This document shows positions 7,503-14,712 of a DNA stretch of 64,000 bases, one piece after another. Made by a program: the position numbers and the translations under genes. Location of the stretch: positions 1,152,501-1,216,500 of the forward strand of contig NZ_UGHY01000002.1 in the NCBI RefSeq assembly GCF_900450995.1, in the 5' to 3' direction. Numbering within the stretch: position 1 is the first letter of the stretch; the number at the start of each line of letters is the position of its first letter. The notes beneath the pieces are model-generated. The model was given only the letters and a program-made list of their open reading frames with translations. It was not told the DNA's origin and made no database searches. This DNA comes from Haemophilus parainfluenzae (GTDB lineage: Bacteria; Pseudomonadota; Gammaproteobacteria; Enterobacterales; Pasteurellaceae).

Positions 7503-8729
7503 ATGGCAACATCATTACCATGGTATAAAGAAGTCAGTCCTACGCAAAAAAAAGCGTTATTTGCGGCTTGGTTAGGTTATGTTTTTGATGGCTTCGATTA
7601 TATGCTTATCACTTATGTGCTTTTGGATATTCAAAAAGAATTCGCCATGAGTACAACGGAAACATCCACACTATTACTTGCGGCCTTCGTAGCGCGTCCA
7701 TTAGGTGGGGCGATTTTTGGTAGTTTTGCCGATAAATATGGTCGTCGTTTGGCGATGATTGTTTCCATTATTACGTATTCCGTCGGGACATTCTTGTGCG
7801 GTTTATCCACCAGTTATATTTGGCTTTTTATCTTCCGTATGATTATCGGTATGGGGATGGCAGGTGAATATGCGTGTTCTTCCTCTTATGCCATTGAAAG
7901 TTGGCCACAACATTTACGTACAAAAGCCAGTGCATTTTTAGTGAGTGGCTTTTCTATTGGTAATATTCTTGCTTCTCAAGTGATTCCTTGGGTTGCACAA
8001 GCTTATGGCTGGCGTGTGGCTTTCTTTATTGGTTTGGCTCCTGTCGCTTTAGTGCTCTATGTTCGTCGCCATGCCCCTGAAAGTGAAGAATGGGCGCAAG
8101 CGAAAGCAGCGGGTAAAGTGAATAAAGTTCCACTTACTGACCTATTCACTAAAAAACAATTACCAATCACCTTAATTATTTTCTTAGTTTGTTATTCAAT
8201 TTTCTCCGTAAACTGGCCGGTAGTGGGTTTGCTTCCACTTTACCTCAAAGAAAACGGCTATGCTGAAAATGTGAAATCACTGATGTTCTGGGCAGGCTTT
8301 GGTATCCTCATTGGTACCTTAATTGCAGGCTTTATCGGTGATAAATTGGGTGAGAAGAAAACCTTTGTATATAGCTTATTGTTATCACTTTTTTTCCTCT
8401 TCCCAGTATTCTATTTGCCAGAAAATAATGTGTTAGCACTTGGAGTGTTGCTCTTCTTCTTACTTGCAACTAACTTAGGGATTGCCGGTTTAGTACCAAA
8501 ATATATGGCGACTTTCTTCCCAGCTGAAATGCGAAGCACAGGTATTGGTTTCATCTATAACTTCGCTGCGATCGGTGGTGGGGTGTCTCCTGTGATTGCC
8601 GCCGCTTTTAGCGAAAGAGTAGGACTTGGTTCAGCCCTTGTGTATGTCACCTTATTCTGGACAATTGTCCTTGTTGCTCTCGTTGGATTAAGATTGCCAG
8701 AACGTATCCAAGCGCGCATGCAACAATAA
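7503..8729 (+). CDS. YjhB-like MFS transporter, probable (dehydrated) sialic acid importer
   Basis: Twelve-helix MFS permease, 408 residues. The N-terminus (ALFAAWLGYVFDGFDYML) with its DGFD motif, the ADKYGRR loop, MGMAGEYACSSSYAIESWP and the late NLGIAGLVPKYMATFFPAEM match my recollection of E. coli YjhB, which works with YjhC on anhydro/didehydro-sialic acids. ATG 7503 is preceded by a strong AAGGAAGGGAGG ribosome-binding site. It is divergent from the regulator-oxidoreductase operon across 162 bases carrying operator, promoter and CRP-like elements. A USS-pair terminator follows. Import of 2,7-anhydro-Neu5Ac is inference from homology and pairing with the YjhC-like gene. Confidence 0.83.
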   Translation: MATSLPWYKEVSPTQKKALFAAWLGYVFDGFDYMLITYVLLDIQKEFAMSTTETSTLLLAAFVARPLGGAIFGSFADKYGRRLAMIVSIITYSVGTFLCGLSTSYIWLFIFRMIIGMGMAGEYACSSSYAIESWPQHLRTKASAFLVSGFSIGNILASQVIPWVAQAYGWRVAFFIGLAPVALVLYVRRHAPESEEWAQAKAAGKVNKVPLTDLFTKKQLPITLIIFLVCYSIFSVNWPVVGLLPLYLKENGYAENVKSLMFWAGFGILIGTLIAGFIGDKLGEKKTFVYSLLLSLFFLFPVFYLPENNVLALGVLLFFLLATNLGIAGLVPKYMATFFPAEMRSTGIGFIYNFAAIGGGVSPVIAAAFSERVGLGSALVYVTLFWTIVLVALVGLRLPERIQARMQQ

Positions 8730-8747
8730 AAAATGAAAGCAAAACAG

Positions 8748-8772
8748 ACCGCACTTTTAGGTGCGGTTTGTT
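8748..8772 (+). terminator. USS-based terminator after the YjhB-like gene
   Basis: Stem ACCGCAC / GTGCGGT with a TTTTAG loop, 18 bases after the stop, followed by a T-rich stretch. Confidence 0.75.
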
Positions 8773-8884
8773 GTTTATACAAAAATAGTTTGAAGCGTGT
8801 CACAAATTTGTTAAAAATATGTTTTAATTTTTTCTGTTAAATGCTAATTAATAATCTCCCCTATCGTTTTATAGGAGATTGTAT

Positions 8885-10270
8885 ATGCAAACTCAACAAA
8901 CCTTTCTCTCTAAATATAAAAGTCTTCTTATTCTTTCCTTAGACTTTGTCTTCATGTTGGTGTTAATCAAAATACTGCCGTTTTCTTCCCAAGAGAACCG
9001 CGGGTTAGCCCTGCTGATTTTTATTGGTATTTTGTGGTTAACGGAAGCCTTTAATATTACCGTAACATCCCTTATGGTGCCTGTTGTGGCCATTGGATTA
9101 GGCTTGATTAATACGCAAAAAGCTCTCGCACCATTCTCCACGCCAATTATTTATATGTTCTTTGGTGGATTTGTAGTGGCTGCGGTGTTACAAATTCAGA
9201 ATCTAGACAAGATTATTGCGAATTATATTATTCGTTTGGCGAAAGGAAACTTAAAACTTTCTATCACCTACCTTTTCACCGCAACTACATTCCTTTCCAT
9301 GTGGATTAACAACACCGCTGTGGCGGCAATGATGTTACCGCTTACTATGGGGATGTTAAAAGGTATCAATGCAGAGAAAAACCATCGGTTGTATGCCTTT
9401 GTATTGTTAGGCATGGCATTTAGTGCCAGTATCGGTGGTATTGGTACGTTAGTAGGAAGTGCGCCGAATGCCATTTTGGCATCTCAAATTCAAGTGACCT
9501 TCACGGAATGGTTAGGTTATGGTTTCCCGGTGATGGTACTGCTTGTGCCTTCAATGATTTTTTCTTTATGGGTGATTTTACGTCCAGATTTTTCTGTAGA
9601 TTTTAATCCATCACTTGAGAAAGTCAGCTTTAACCGAAAAAATATCATTACTTTAATGATCTTTATCGGTATGGCGATTATGTTGCTTTTCAGTTCTCTC
9701 TTAAACCCATGGATTAGTGCTTTCCTTGAATTACCGAAAAAAATCGAAAACTTTGATACGGTGATTGCGCTATGTGTTGTGATCTTTATTTGTATCTCAG
9801 GCGTGGCGACCTGGAAAGAAATTCAAGAGCGCGTTGAATGGGGCGTACTTGTTTTATTCGGTGGTGGTTTAACACTCAGTATCGTGATGAAAGATTCTGG
9901 TGCCAGTAAGATTATGGCGGATAGTATCGTTCAGTTCGTACAAACCAAACCTCTTTGGGTGCTTTGCTTTGTGATAACCGCATTTATTATTTTCTTAACA
10001 GAATTCACATCGAATACTGCCAGCGCTGCATTAATTATGCCAATTGTGATTTCAGTGGCGCAATCTATGAATTTACCGCCTATCGCTTTAGCCGCAATTA
10101 TCGCTTGTGGGGCAAGTTGTGCATTTATGTTGCCAATCGCTACACCGCCTAATGCTATCGTGTTTGCAACAGGAAATGTGAAACAACTCGATATGGCTAA
10201 AGTCGGTTTAATTCTCAATCTATTCTGTATCGCCATTATCGGTGGCATGACTTATTTTGTTTGGTTGTAA
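8885..10270 (+). CDS. SLC13/DASS-family sodium:carboxylate symporter
   Basis: 461-residue inner-membrane carrier of the divalent anion:Na+ symporter family (VcINDY/CitT type), which imports C4-dicarboxylates, citrate or sulfate. The two sodium/substrate signature hairpins are visible: MWINNTAVAAMMLPLT near residue 140 and TEFTSNTASAALIMPI near residue 378. The first reads NNT where SNT is usual, while the second is canonical SNT. LPIATPPNAIVFATG near the end is also typical. ATG 8885 follows TAGGAGATT. It stands alone between terminators, so a role with the neighbouring sugar-acid locus is not implied. The exact anion cannot be read from sequence. Confidence 0.85.
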   Translation: MQTQQTFLSKYKSLLILSLDFVFMLVLIKILPFSSQENRGLALLIFIGILWLTEAFNITVTSLMVPVVAIGLGLINTQKALAPFSTPIIYMFFGGFVVAAVLQIQNLDKIIANYIIRLAKGNLKLSITYLFTATTFLSMWINNTAVAAMMLPLTMGMLKGINAEKNHRLYAFVLLGMAFSASIGGIGTLVGSAPNAILASQIQVTFTEWLGYGFPVMVLLVPSMIFSLWVILRPDFSVDFNPSLEKVSFNRKNIITLMIFIGMAIMLLFSSLLNPWISAFLELPKKIENFDTVIALCVVIFICISGVATWKEIQERVEWGVLVLFGGGLTLSIVMKDSGASKIMADSIVQFVQTKPLWVLCFVITAFIIFLTEFTSNTASAALIMPIVISVAQSMNLPPIALAAIIACGASCAFMLPIATPPNAIVFATGNVKQLDMAKVGLILNLFCIAIIGGMTYFVWL

Positions 10271-10311
10271 ATGTTGTCAAAACTGACCGCACTTTATTAG
10301 CCTATAAAAGT

Positions 10312-10338
10312 AAACCGCACGTTAACGTGCGGTTTATT
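10312..10338. terminator. Bidirectional terminator between the SLC13 gene and slyX
   Basis: Perfect 24-base palindrome with arms AAACCGCACGTT / AACGTGCGGTTT. It resembles a USS pair but without intact cores. It serves the two convergent genes. Confidence 0.75.
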
Positions 10339-10340
10339 GT

Positions 10341-10562
10341 TTAATAATGCGGAGGTGGCGTTTCCTCTGCTTGGCTAGCAATATTAGAAGGTTGCATATC
10401 TTTTAATTTGCCGGCGAGATAGCGGAGTTGAAGTTGAATTTTATCCATATCAAACTGTTGTTGAACTAATGCTTGGTTGAGTTCGTCTAAAAGTTGTTCT
10501 TGAAAAGCAATTTTCATTTCAAGTTCAGCGATGCGATCGTCTAAAATTTGTTGATTTTGCAT
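10341..10562 (-). CDS. slyX: SlyX family protein
   Basis: Small (73 residues) coiled-coil protein of unknown biochemical role. It starts with [22 protein letters not shown] heptads and ends in the characteristic PPPHY tail. It is divergent from fkpA, the conserved arrangement in enterobacteria and Haemophilus. No function should be assumed beyond the family name. Confidence 0.9.
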   Translation of the reverse strand: MQNQQILDDRIAELEMKIAFQEQLLDELNQALVQQQFDMDKIQLQLRYLAGKLKDMQPSNIASQAEETPPPHY

Positions 10563-10656
10563 AAAATTTCTCTAATTTTTAAAAAAATGTTGTGAATTTG
10601 GTCAATCCGATTTAACCTATTCGCTATTCTGTTTCTATTATAAAGGATCAAGCAAA

Positions 10657-11379
10657 ATGTTGAAAATTCAAAAGCTTTCTCTTGCTGCACTTATGGTAAG
10701 TGCGGTTGTTTCAAGTTCTGTTTTTGCAGAAGATAAAGCAGCGCCAAGCGCAAGTGATGCGTCTTATGCTGTTGGTGCGTTAATGGGTAACCAAGTAAAA
10801 GATTTAGTGGATGCTCAAAAAGAAGTCATTCAATACGACAATGCGCGTATTTTAGATGGCTTAAAAGATGCATTAGAAGGTAAAGTTGATGTTCGTAAAG
10901 ACGAAAAAATTCAAAAGACCTTAGATGGCATTCAAGAGCAATTAGTGTCTGCTGCTAAAGCAAAAGTAGAACAACAAGCGAAAGCCGCAAAAGAAGAAGG
11001 TGATAAATACCGCGCTGAATTTGCGAAAAAAGATGGCGTGAAAAGCACCAAAGATGGCTTACTTTACAAAATCACTGAAGCAGGTAAAGGTGATGCGATT
11101 AAAGCAACAGATACTGTGAAAGTACATTACACCGGTAAATTACCAGATGGTAAAGTATTTGATAGCTCTGTTGAACGTGGTCAACCGGTTGAGTTTAAAT
11201 TAAACCAAGTGATTAAAGGTTGGACTGAAGGCCTTCAGTTAGTGAAAAAAGGCGGTAAAATCGAATTAGTGATTCCACCTGAATTAGCTTATGGCAAACA
11301 AGGTGCAGGCGATTCAATTCCACCTGATGCAACACTTTACTTCGACGTTGAAGTATTAGACGTTAATCCTAAAAAATAA
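10657..11379 (+). CDS. fkpA: FKBP-type peptidyl-prolyl isomerase, periplasmic (FkpA-like)
   Basis: Periplasmic folding catalyst and chaperone. 240 residues: signal peptide with probable cleavage after VFA (residue 24), a helical dimerisation domain up to about residue 130, then a C-terminal FKBP domain (VKVHYTGKLPDGKVFDSS, WTEGLQLVKKGGK, YGKQGAGDSIPPDATLYFDVEVL). An uptake signal core lies inside the signal-peptide codons (10698-10706). It precedes yheO and the tus genes but is separated from them by a USS-pair hairpin. Confidence 0.92.
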   Translation: MLKIQKLSLAALMVSAVVSSSVFAEDKAAPSASDASYAVGALMGNQVKDLVDAQKEVIQYDNARILDGLKDALEGKVDVRKDEKIQKTLDGIQEQLVSAAKAKVEQQAKAAKEEGDKYRAEFAKKDGVKSTKDGLLYKITEAGKGDAIKATDTVKVHYTGKLPDGKVFDSSVERGQPVEFKLNQVIKGWTEGLQLVKKGGKIELVIPPELAYGKQGAGDSIPPDATLYFDVEVLDVNPKK

Positions 11380-11389
11380 GCCTTAATTT

Positions 11390-11419
11390 AACCGCACTTT
11401 GTCCAAAGTGCGGTCATTT
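11390..11419 (+). terminator. USS inverted-pair terminator after fkpA
   Basis: Stem ACCGCACTTTG / CAAAGTGCGGT with a two-base loop (TC), followed by CATTTTCC. The T tract is modest, so read-through into yheO is possible. Confidence 0.65.
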
Positions 11420-11438
11420 TCCCTACCAGATTTGAAAA

Positions 11439-12104
11439 ATGATACTAACCGATAGACAACCTTTCACCGATGAAGATCGTGCTATTCTGATTTCCTATAA
11501 AGCAGTAGTTGATGGCGTGAGCGCGTTGATTGGCGAGCATTGTGAAATCGTATTACATTCTTTGGAAGATATTGAGCATTCCGCCATTTGCATCGCCAAT
11601 GGGCATAATACCAATCGCCAAGTGGGTTCACCGATTACGGATTTAGCCCTGAAATCCTTGCGTAATATGCAAAGTGAGAGTGTCTCTAAGCCTTATTTCA
11701 CGCGTGCGAAAGGCAATGTGTTGATGAAGTCTGTGACTATTGCCATTCGAAATAGCAAACAACGCATTATTGGTTTACTTTGTATCAATATTAATTTGGA
11801 TGTGCCGGTTTCTCAATTTATGCAGGCCTTTATGCCAACGCAGGAACAAAATGAAACTTCTTCCGTCAATTTTGCAAGTTCGGTAGAAGAGTTGGTGGCA
11901 CAAACAGTAGAAAAAACCATTGAAGAAGTGAATGCAGATCGCTCGGTTTCGAATAATAATAAGAACCGTCAGATTGTAGTTTCACTTTTCGAAAAAGGCA
12001 TTTTTGATATTAAAGATGCGATCAATTTAGTGGCTGATCGCCTCGCGATTTCTCGCCACACCGTGTATTTGTATATTCGTCAAATCAAACAAGAGCAAGA
12101 GTAA
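11439..12104 (+). CDS. yheO: YheO-family PAS/HTH transcriptional regulator
   Basis: 221 residues: an N-terminal YheO PAS-like domain (IGEHCEIVLHSLEDIEHSAICIANGH, residues about 25-125), a Ser/Asn-rich linker, and a C-terminal helix-turn-helix (FDIKDAINLVADRLAISRHTVYLYIRQIK). Its stop and the ATG of tusD overlap in TAATG, so it is part of the tus operon as in E. coli. Its ligand and targets are not known from sequence. Confidence 0.9.
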   Translation: MILTDRQPFTDEDRAILISYKAVVDGVSALIGEHCEIVLHSLEDIEHSAICIANGHNTNRQVGSPITDLALKSLRNMQSESVSKPYFTRAKGNVLMKSVTIAIRNSKQRIIGLLCININLDVPVSQFMQAFMPTQEQNETSSVNFASSVEELVAQTVEKTIEEVNADRSVSNNNKNRQIVVSLFEKGIFDIKDAINLVADRLAISRHTVYLYIRQIKQEQE

Positions 12105-12484
12105 TGAACTATGTTCTCGCCGTGAAAAGTCCCGTTTATGGAAAACAAGGGGCTTTTCTTGCCTATCAATTTGCCCAAGCTTTACTCGAAAAAGGGCATG
12201 CCATTAGCCAAATTTTCTTTTTCCAAGACGGTGTGAGTAATGGCAATGGCTTAGTTTATCCTGCCAATGATGAATTTAATCTCACGCAAGCTTGGCAAGC
12301 CTTTTCAGCGCAGCATCATATCCCTTTGCATTTATGTGTAGCTGCTTCACAACGTCGTGGCGTAGTGGATGCGCTTACGGCAAAAGAGACTGATAAAACG
12401 AATCTTGCAGAAGGTTTTGAGATTACAGGCTTAGGCGAGTTTATGGCGATGGCATTAAAAGCAGATCGGGTGGTAACATTGTGA
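12104..12484 (+). CDS. tusD: TusD, sulfur-relay subunit for tRNA 2-thiouridine
   Basis: DsrE-like subunit of the TusBCD complex, which takes persulfide sulfur from TusA and passes it to TusE/MnmA for 2-thiolation of U34 in Lys, Glu and Gln tRNAs. 126 residues. The sulfur-carrying Cys is at residue 78 in HIPLHLCVAASQRRG, the same position as in E. coli TusD. It overlaps yheO by one base and tusC by four (GTGA), indicating translational coupling. Confidence 0.94.
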   Translation: MNYVLAVKSPVYGKQGAFLAYQFAQALLEKGHAISQIFFFQDGVSNGNGLVYPANDEFNLTQAWQAFSAQHHIPLHLCVAASQRRGVVDALTAKETDKTNLAEGFEITGLGEFMAMALKADRVVTL

Positions 12485-12840
12485 AGCTAGTATTCTTATT
12501 TCGTACCGCACCGCATGGAAACGCGATTTCTCGTGAAGGTTTAGATGCTTTGCTTGCTGCGACAGCATTTTGTAATGAAGAGGAAATCGGTATCTTTTTT
12601 ATCGATGATGGCGTATTAAATTTACTCGATGGGCAAAATCCTGAGTTATTGTTACAAAAAGACTTTATTCGTACCTTTAAATTATTAGATTTATACGATA
12701 TTGAACAGCGCTTTGTTTGTGCCAATTCACTCGACCAATACAATTTGCAAGCTGAACAGCTCATTATTTCTGCTGAAAAAATTGACCGCACTTCGCTGAT
12801 CAATAAACTTAGCCAAGCAGAAAAAGTGTTTACGTTTTAA
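12481..12840 (+). CDS. tusC: TusC, sulfur-relay subunit
   Basis: 119-residue DsrF-like subunit of the TusBCD hexamer (KLVFLFRTAPHGNAISREGLDALLA, then DDGVLNLLDGQ). It is needed for the complex but carries no catalytic Cys. It uses a GTG start overlapping the tusD stop. A near-USS (GACCGCACTT) is embedded near the 3' end. Confidence 0.93.
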   Translation: MKLVFLFRTAPHGNAISREGLDALLAATAFCNEEEIGIFFIDDGVLNLLDGQNPELLLQKDFIRTFKLLDLYDIEQRFVCANSLDQYNLQAEQLIISAEKIDRTSLINKLSQAEKVFTF

Positions 12841-12848
12841 GGAATATT

Positions 12849-13136
12849 ATGCTTTATACCTTTTCTCAAGCTCATTATTTTGAGACTGACCTTCAACGTT
12901 ATTTGACTGAAATCACGGAAAATGATGCGGTGGTTTTATGGCAAGATGGCGTGTTGTTAGCCGTGAAGTATGGGGAAATGCTTACCCAATGCAAAGGGCA
13001 ATGTTTTGTGTTGGAGCAGGATATTTTAGCTAGAAATTTAACCGCACTTTTGTCAGAAAACAATCAAGTGCGGTTAATTTCATTAGCAGATTTGGTGGAT
13101 TTAACAGCTCAATATTCGCCTCAAATTGCCTTATAG
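12849..13136 (+). CDS. tusB: TusB, sulfur-relay subunit
   Basis: 95-residue DsrH-like subunit of TusBCD (MLYTFSQAHY, AVVLWQDGVLLAV). It begins 8 bases after tusC with an AAGGAATATT ribosome-binding site. It ends the operon, overlapping by 6 bases the end of a convergent membrane protein gene. Two USS cores in opposite orientation (about 13041-13076) lie within the coding sequence and could form a hairpin in the mRNA. Confidence 0.9.
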   Translation: MLYTFSQAHYFETDLQRYLTEITENDAVVLWQDGVLLAVKYGEMLTQCKGQCFVLEQDILARNLTALLSENNQVRLISLADLVDLTAQYSPQIAL

Positions 13137-13532
13137 TGGGCGTTCTTTAGGTAACAAGAGCGGTAATACCATAACAGAATAAAGTGCCAAACCTGCGGCC
13201 ATTAAGCAGGTAATTTCTAATCCTCCTGCGCGCAACCATTCGCCAAATCCCATGTCATTAACGAGTGTGGCATAAAAGAATCCTGCCACGACTGTGTAAC
13301 TAAATCCGATTAATCCTGCAATTAATGCAATAGCTTTCACGTTGTAGCTTGCATAACGGTGAAATGCCGCCCAAAGCGTAATGAGAAAAGTCGGCATTGC
13401 AGCGACAATAAAGACAGAAAGCACCGAGCTCTGAATTTGATCAGTATCATTATTCGAGAATGTTAAGGCAACAGTGCCAATAATTTGAATAATCAACGGG
13501 AAAAGAATAAATGCTTTAAGATATTTTTTCAT
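13131..13532 (-). CDS. Uncharacterised small inner-membrane protein (four predicted helices)
   Basis: 133 residues with four hydrophobic segments (about 5-28, 36-58, 66-92, 100-125) and few charged residues between them. I do not recognise a functional family with confidence; it looks like a Pasteurellaceae conserved membrane protein. The ATG has the weak upstream sequence GGACATCTC. It is convergent with tusB and upstream of nothing on its own strand, so context gives no functional hint. Confidence 0.6.
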   Translation of the reverse strand: MKKYLKAFILFPLIIQIIGTVALTFSNNDTDQIQSSVLSVFIVAAMPTFLITLWAAFHRYASYNVKAIALIAGLIGFSYTVVAGFFYATLVNDMGFGEWLRAGGLEITCLMAAGLALYSVMVLPLLLPKERPL

Positions 13533-13599
13533 GAGATGTCCAATTAATAGAAAAACGGAAGCATTGTATCAATCAAATGAAAGACAACCAATCTTTTCT

Positions 13600-14088
13600 C
13601 TATTCGGTTTTTATTACATCCACTAATGTGGGCTGAACGATTGAGGCATAATCTCGTGTATTGAGAATAATAGAGCGTTCTAACGTACCTGCATTAAATG
13701 CTAATTCATCATAACGAGACAGTAAGCTAGGATCAGCAATTAGCAACAAATCAGGATGAAAGCTAAAAGGTGGAATTGCACCAAATACACAGTCAGTTAA
13801 GGTATCTACTTCTGCAGGGCTGGCAAGCGAGGCTTTCGCGCCACCTAAATAGGCTGCTACTTTATTTAAATCAGATTGTTGATCGGCCGGCAATATCACT
13901 AATACCGCTTGTTTTACGCCATTTCCTTTCACTTTGCATACTAACGCCTTTGCCCCTTGCCCTAATTCTGTACCACGGATTTTAGCCACTTCCTCTGATT
14001 TTCCTGCAGTGGGATGTTCAACCACGCGATAGCGTGCTTGATTTTTATCTAAAAGTGCGGTCAATTTTTCAAATGTTTTGACAGACAT
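13600..14088 (-). CDS. YbaK/EbsC-superfamily aminoacyl-tRNA deacylase (YeaK/ProX-like)
   Basis: 162 residues of the tRNA editing domain superfamily that hydrolyses mischarged aminoacyl-tRNAs in trans. Visible marks: RVVEHPTAGKSEEVAKIRG, the lysine in GAKALVCKVKG, the GGAKASLASPAEV turn, and FGAIPPFSFHPDLLLIADPSLL. The last block resembles E. coli YeaK more than YbaK proper (Cys-tRNA-Pro deacylase), so a Ser/Thr-type editing activity is possible. Which tRNA it edits is inference. Its start region contains a USS core (LTALL codons). Confidence 0.75.
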   Translation of the reverse strand: MSVKTFEKLTALLDKNQARYRVVEHPTAGKSEEVAKIRGTELGQGAKALVCKVKGNGVKQAVLVILPADQQSDLNKVAAYLGGAKASLASPAEVDTLTDCVFGAIPPFSFHPDLLLIADPSLLSRYDELAFNAGTLERSIILNTRDYASIVQPTLVDVIKTE

Positions 14089-14245
14089 GCGGGTTCCTTC
14101 AATAGCGATATTTTTAATGAGTTTAACAAAGGTTGATTCATGTGAAAATCAAAGAAAAAGAATTCATCTTTTGAGCCGTATTTATTATGAGATAGACAAA
14201 TACCTTTACGCCCCGTACTATGTTTCTTTTTCTTTGGTATCGTTT

Positions 14246-14644
14246 ATGACTCGAATTAATCTTGTTCCGCCTGAGGAGCTTTGTGATCAGCATCTTTTAG
14301 CTGAGCATCGTGAATTAACCCGCATTCCTAACGCCGTGGCGAAAGGTAAATATCACTTAAAAGGACAGCCTGCAGAATATAAGTTAGGTGAAGGGCATGT
14401 ACGTTTTTTCTTTAATAAATTGGCGTTTTTAAAGAAACGGTATGATGCATTGCATGCGGAATGTAAGGCGCGAGGCTTTAACGTGCAGTATATTTGGAAT
14501 GAAACATTATCCGATGACCCAAGTTTATGGTTGGACTATGAGGCCACAGAGGCTGCATTGCAGATTAATCGTGAACGTATTCAAGAAAGAATGCCATTAA
14601 AGGCGAGATTTACACCGCATCTTTCAAAGAGCGGTCAAAAATAA
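14246..14644 (+). CDS. Pyrimidine-dimer DNA glycosylase/AP lyase, T4 DenV (endonuclease V) homologue
   Basis: 132 residues. Starting at ATG 14246 the N-terminus MTRINLVPPEELCDQHLLAE aligns without gaps to phage T4 DenV. Thr2, whose alpha-amino group forms the Schiff base, and Glu23 are both present, as are Arg3, Arg22 and Arg26. GEGHVRFFFNKLAFLKKRYDALHAECKARGFN matches DenV GAGHVTFFYDKL...RGFN. The open frame runs upstream to 14078, but only ATG 14246 places Thr2 correctly. There is no strong ribosome-binding site. The C-terminus (RFTPHLSKSGQK) lacks the aromatic WYKYYG tail of T4. Predicted role: one-step incision at UV cyclobutane dimers. Confidence 0.85.
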   Translation: MTRINLVPPEELCDQHLLAEHRELTRIPNAVAKGKYHLKGQPAEYKLGEGHVRFFFNKLAFLKKRYDALHAECKARGFNVQYIWNETLSDDPSLWLDYEATEAALQINRERIQERMPLKARFTPHLSKSGQK

Positions 14645-14674
14645 AGGAGTTTTCACTTATGAAAGGCAGTGAGA

Positions 14675-14703
14675 ATATAAAAAAGGTGAGCATCGCTCAC
14701 CTT
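14675..14703 (-). terminator. Terminator of the iron-type binding protein gene
   Basis: Read on the minus strand: stem AAGGTGAGC / GCTCACCTT, loop GAT, followed by a T run. It lies just after the stop of the gene ending at 14713. Confidence 0.85.
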
Positions 14704-14712
14704 ATGAATTGT

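Noticed and set aside
7301-7528. 75-codon plus-strand frame across the regulator-transporter gap
   Set aside because: It overlaps the promoter and operator elements and has no ribosome-binding site.
13041-13076. USS pair inside tusB as a terminator
   Set aside because: It lies within an intact coding sequence with a 17-base gap between the cores and no T run after it; more likely just two uptake sites.
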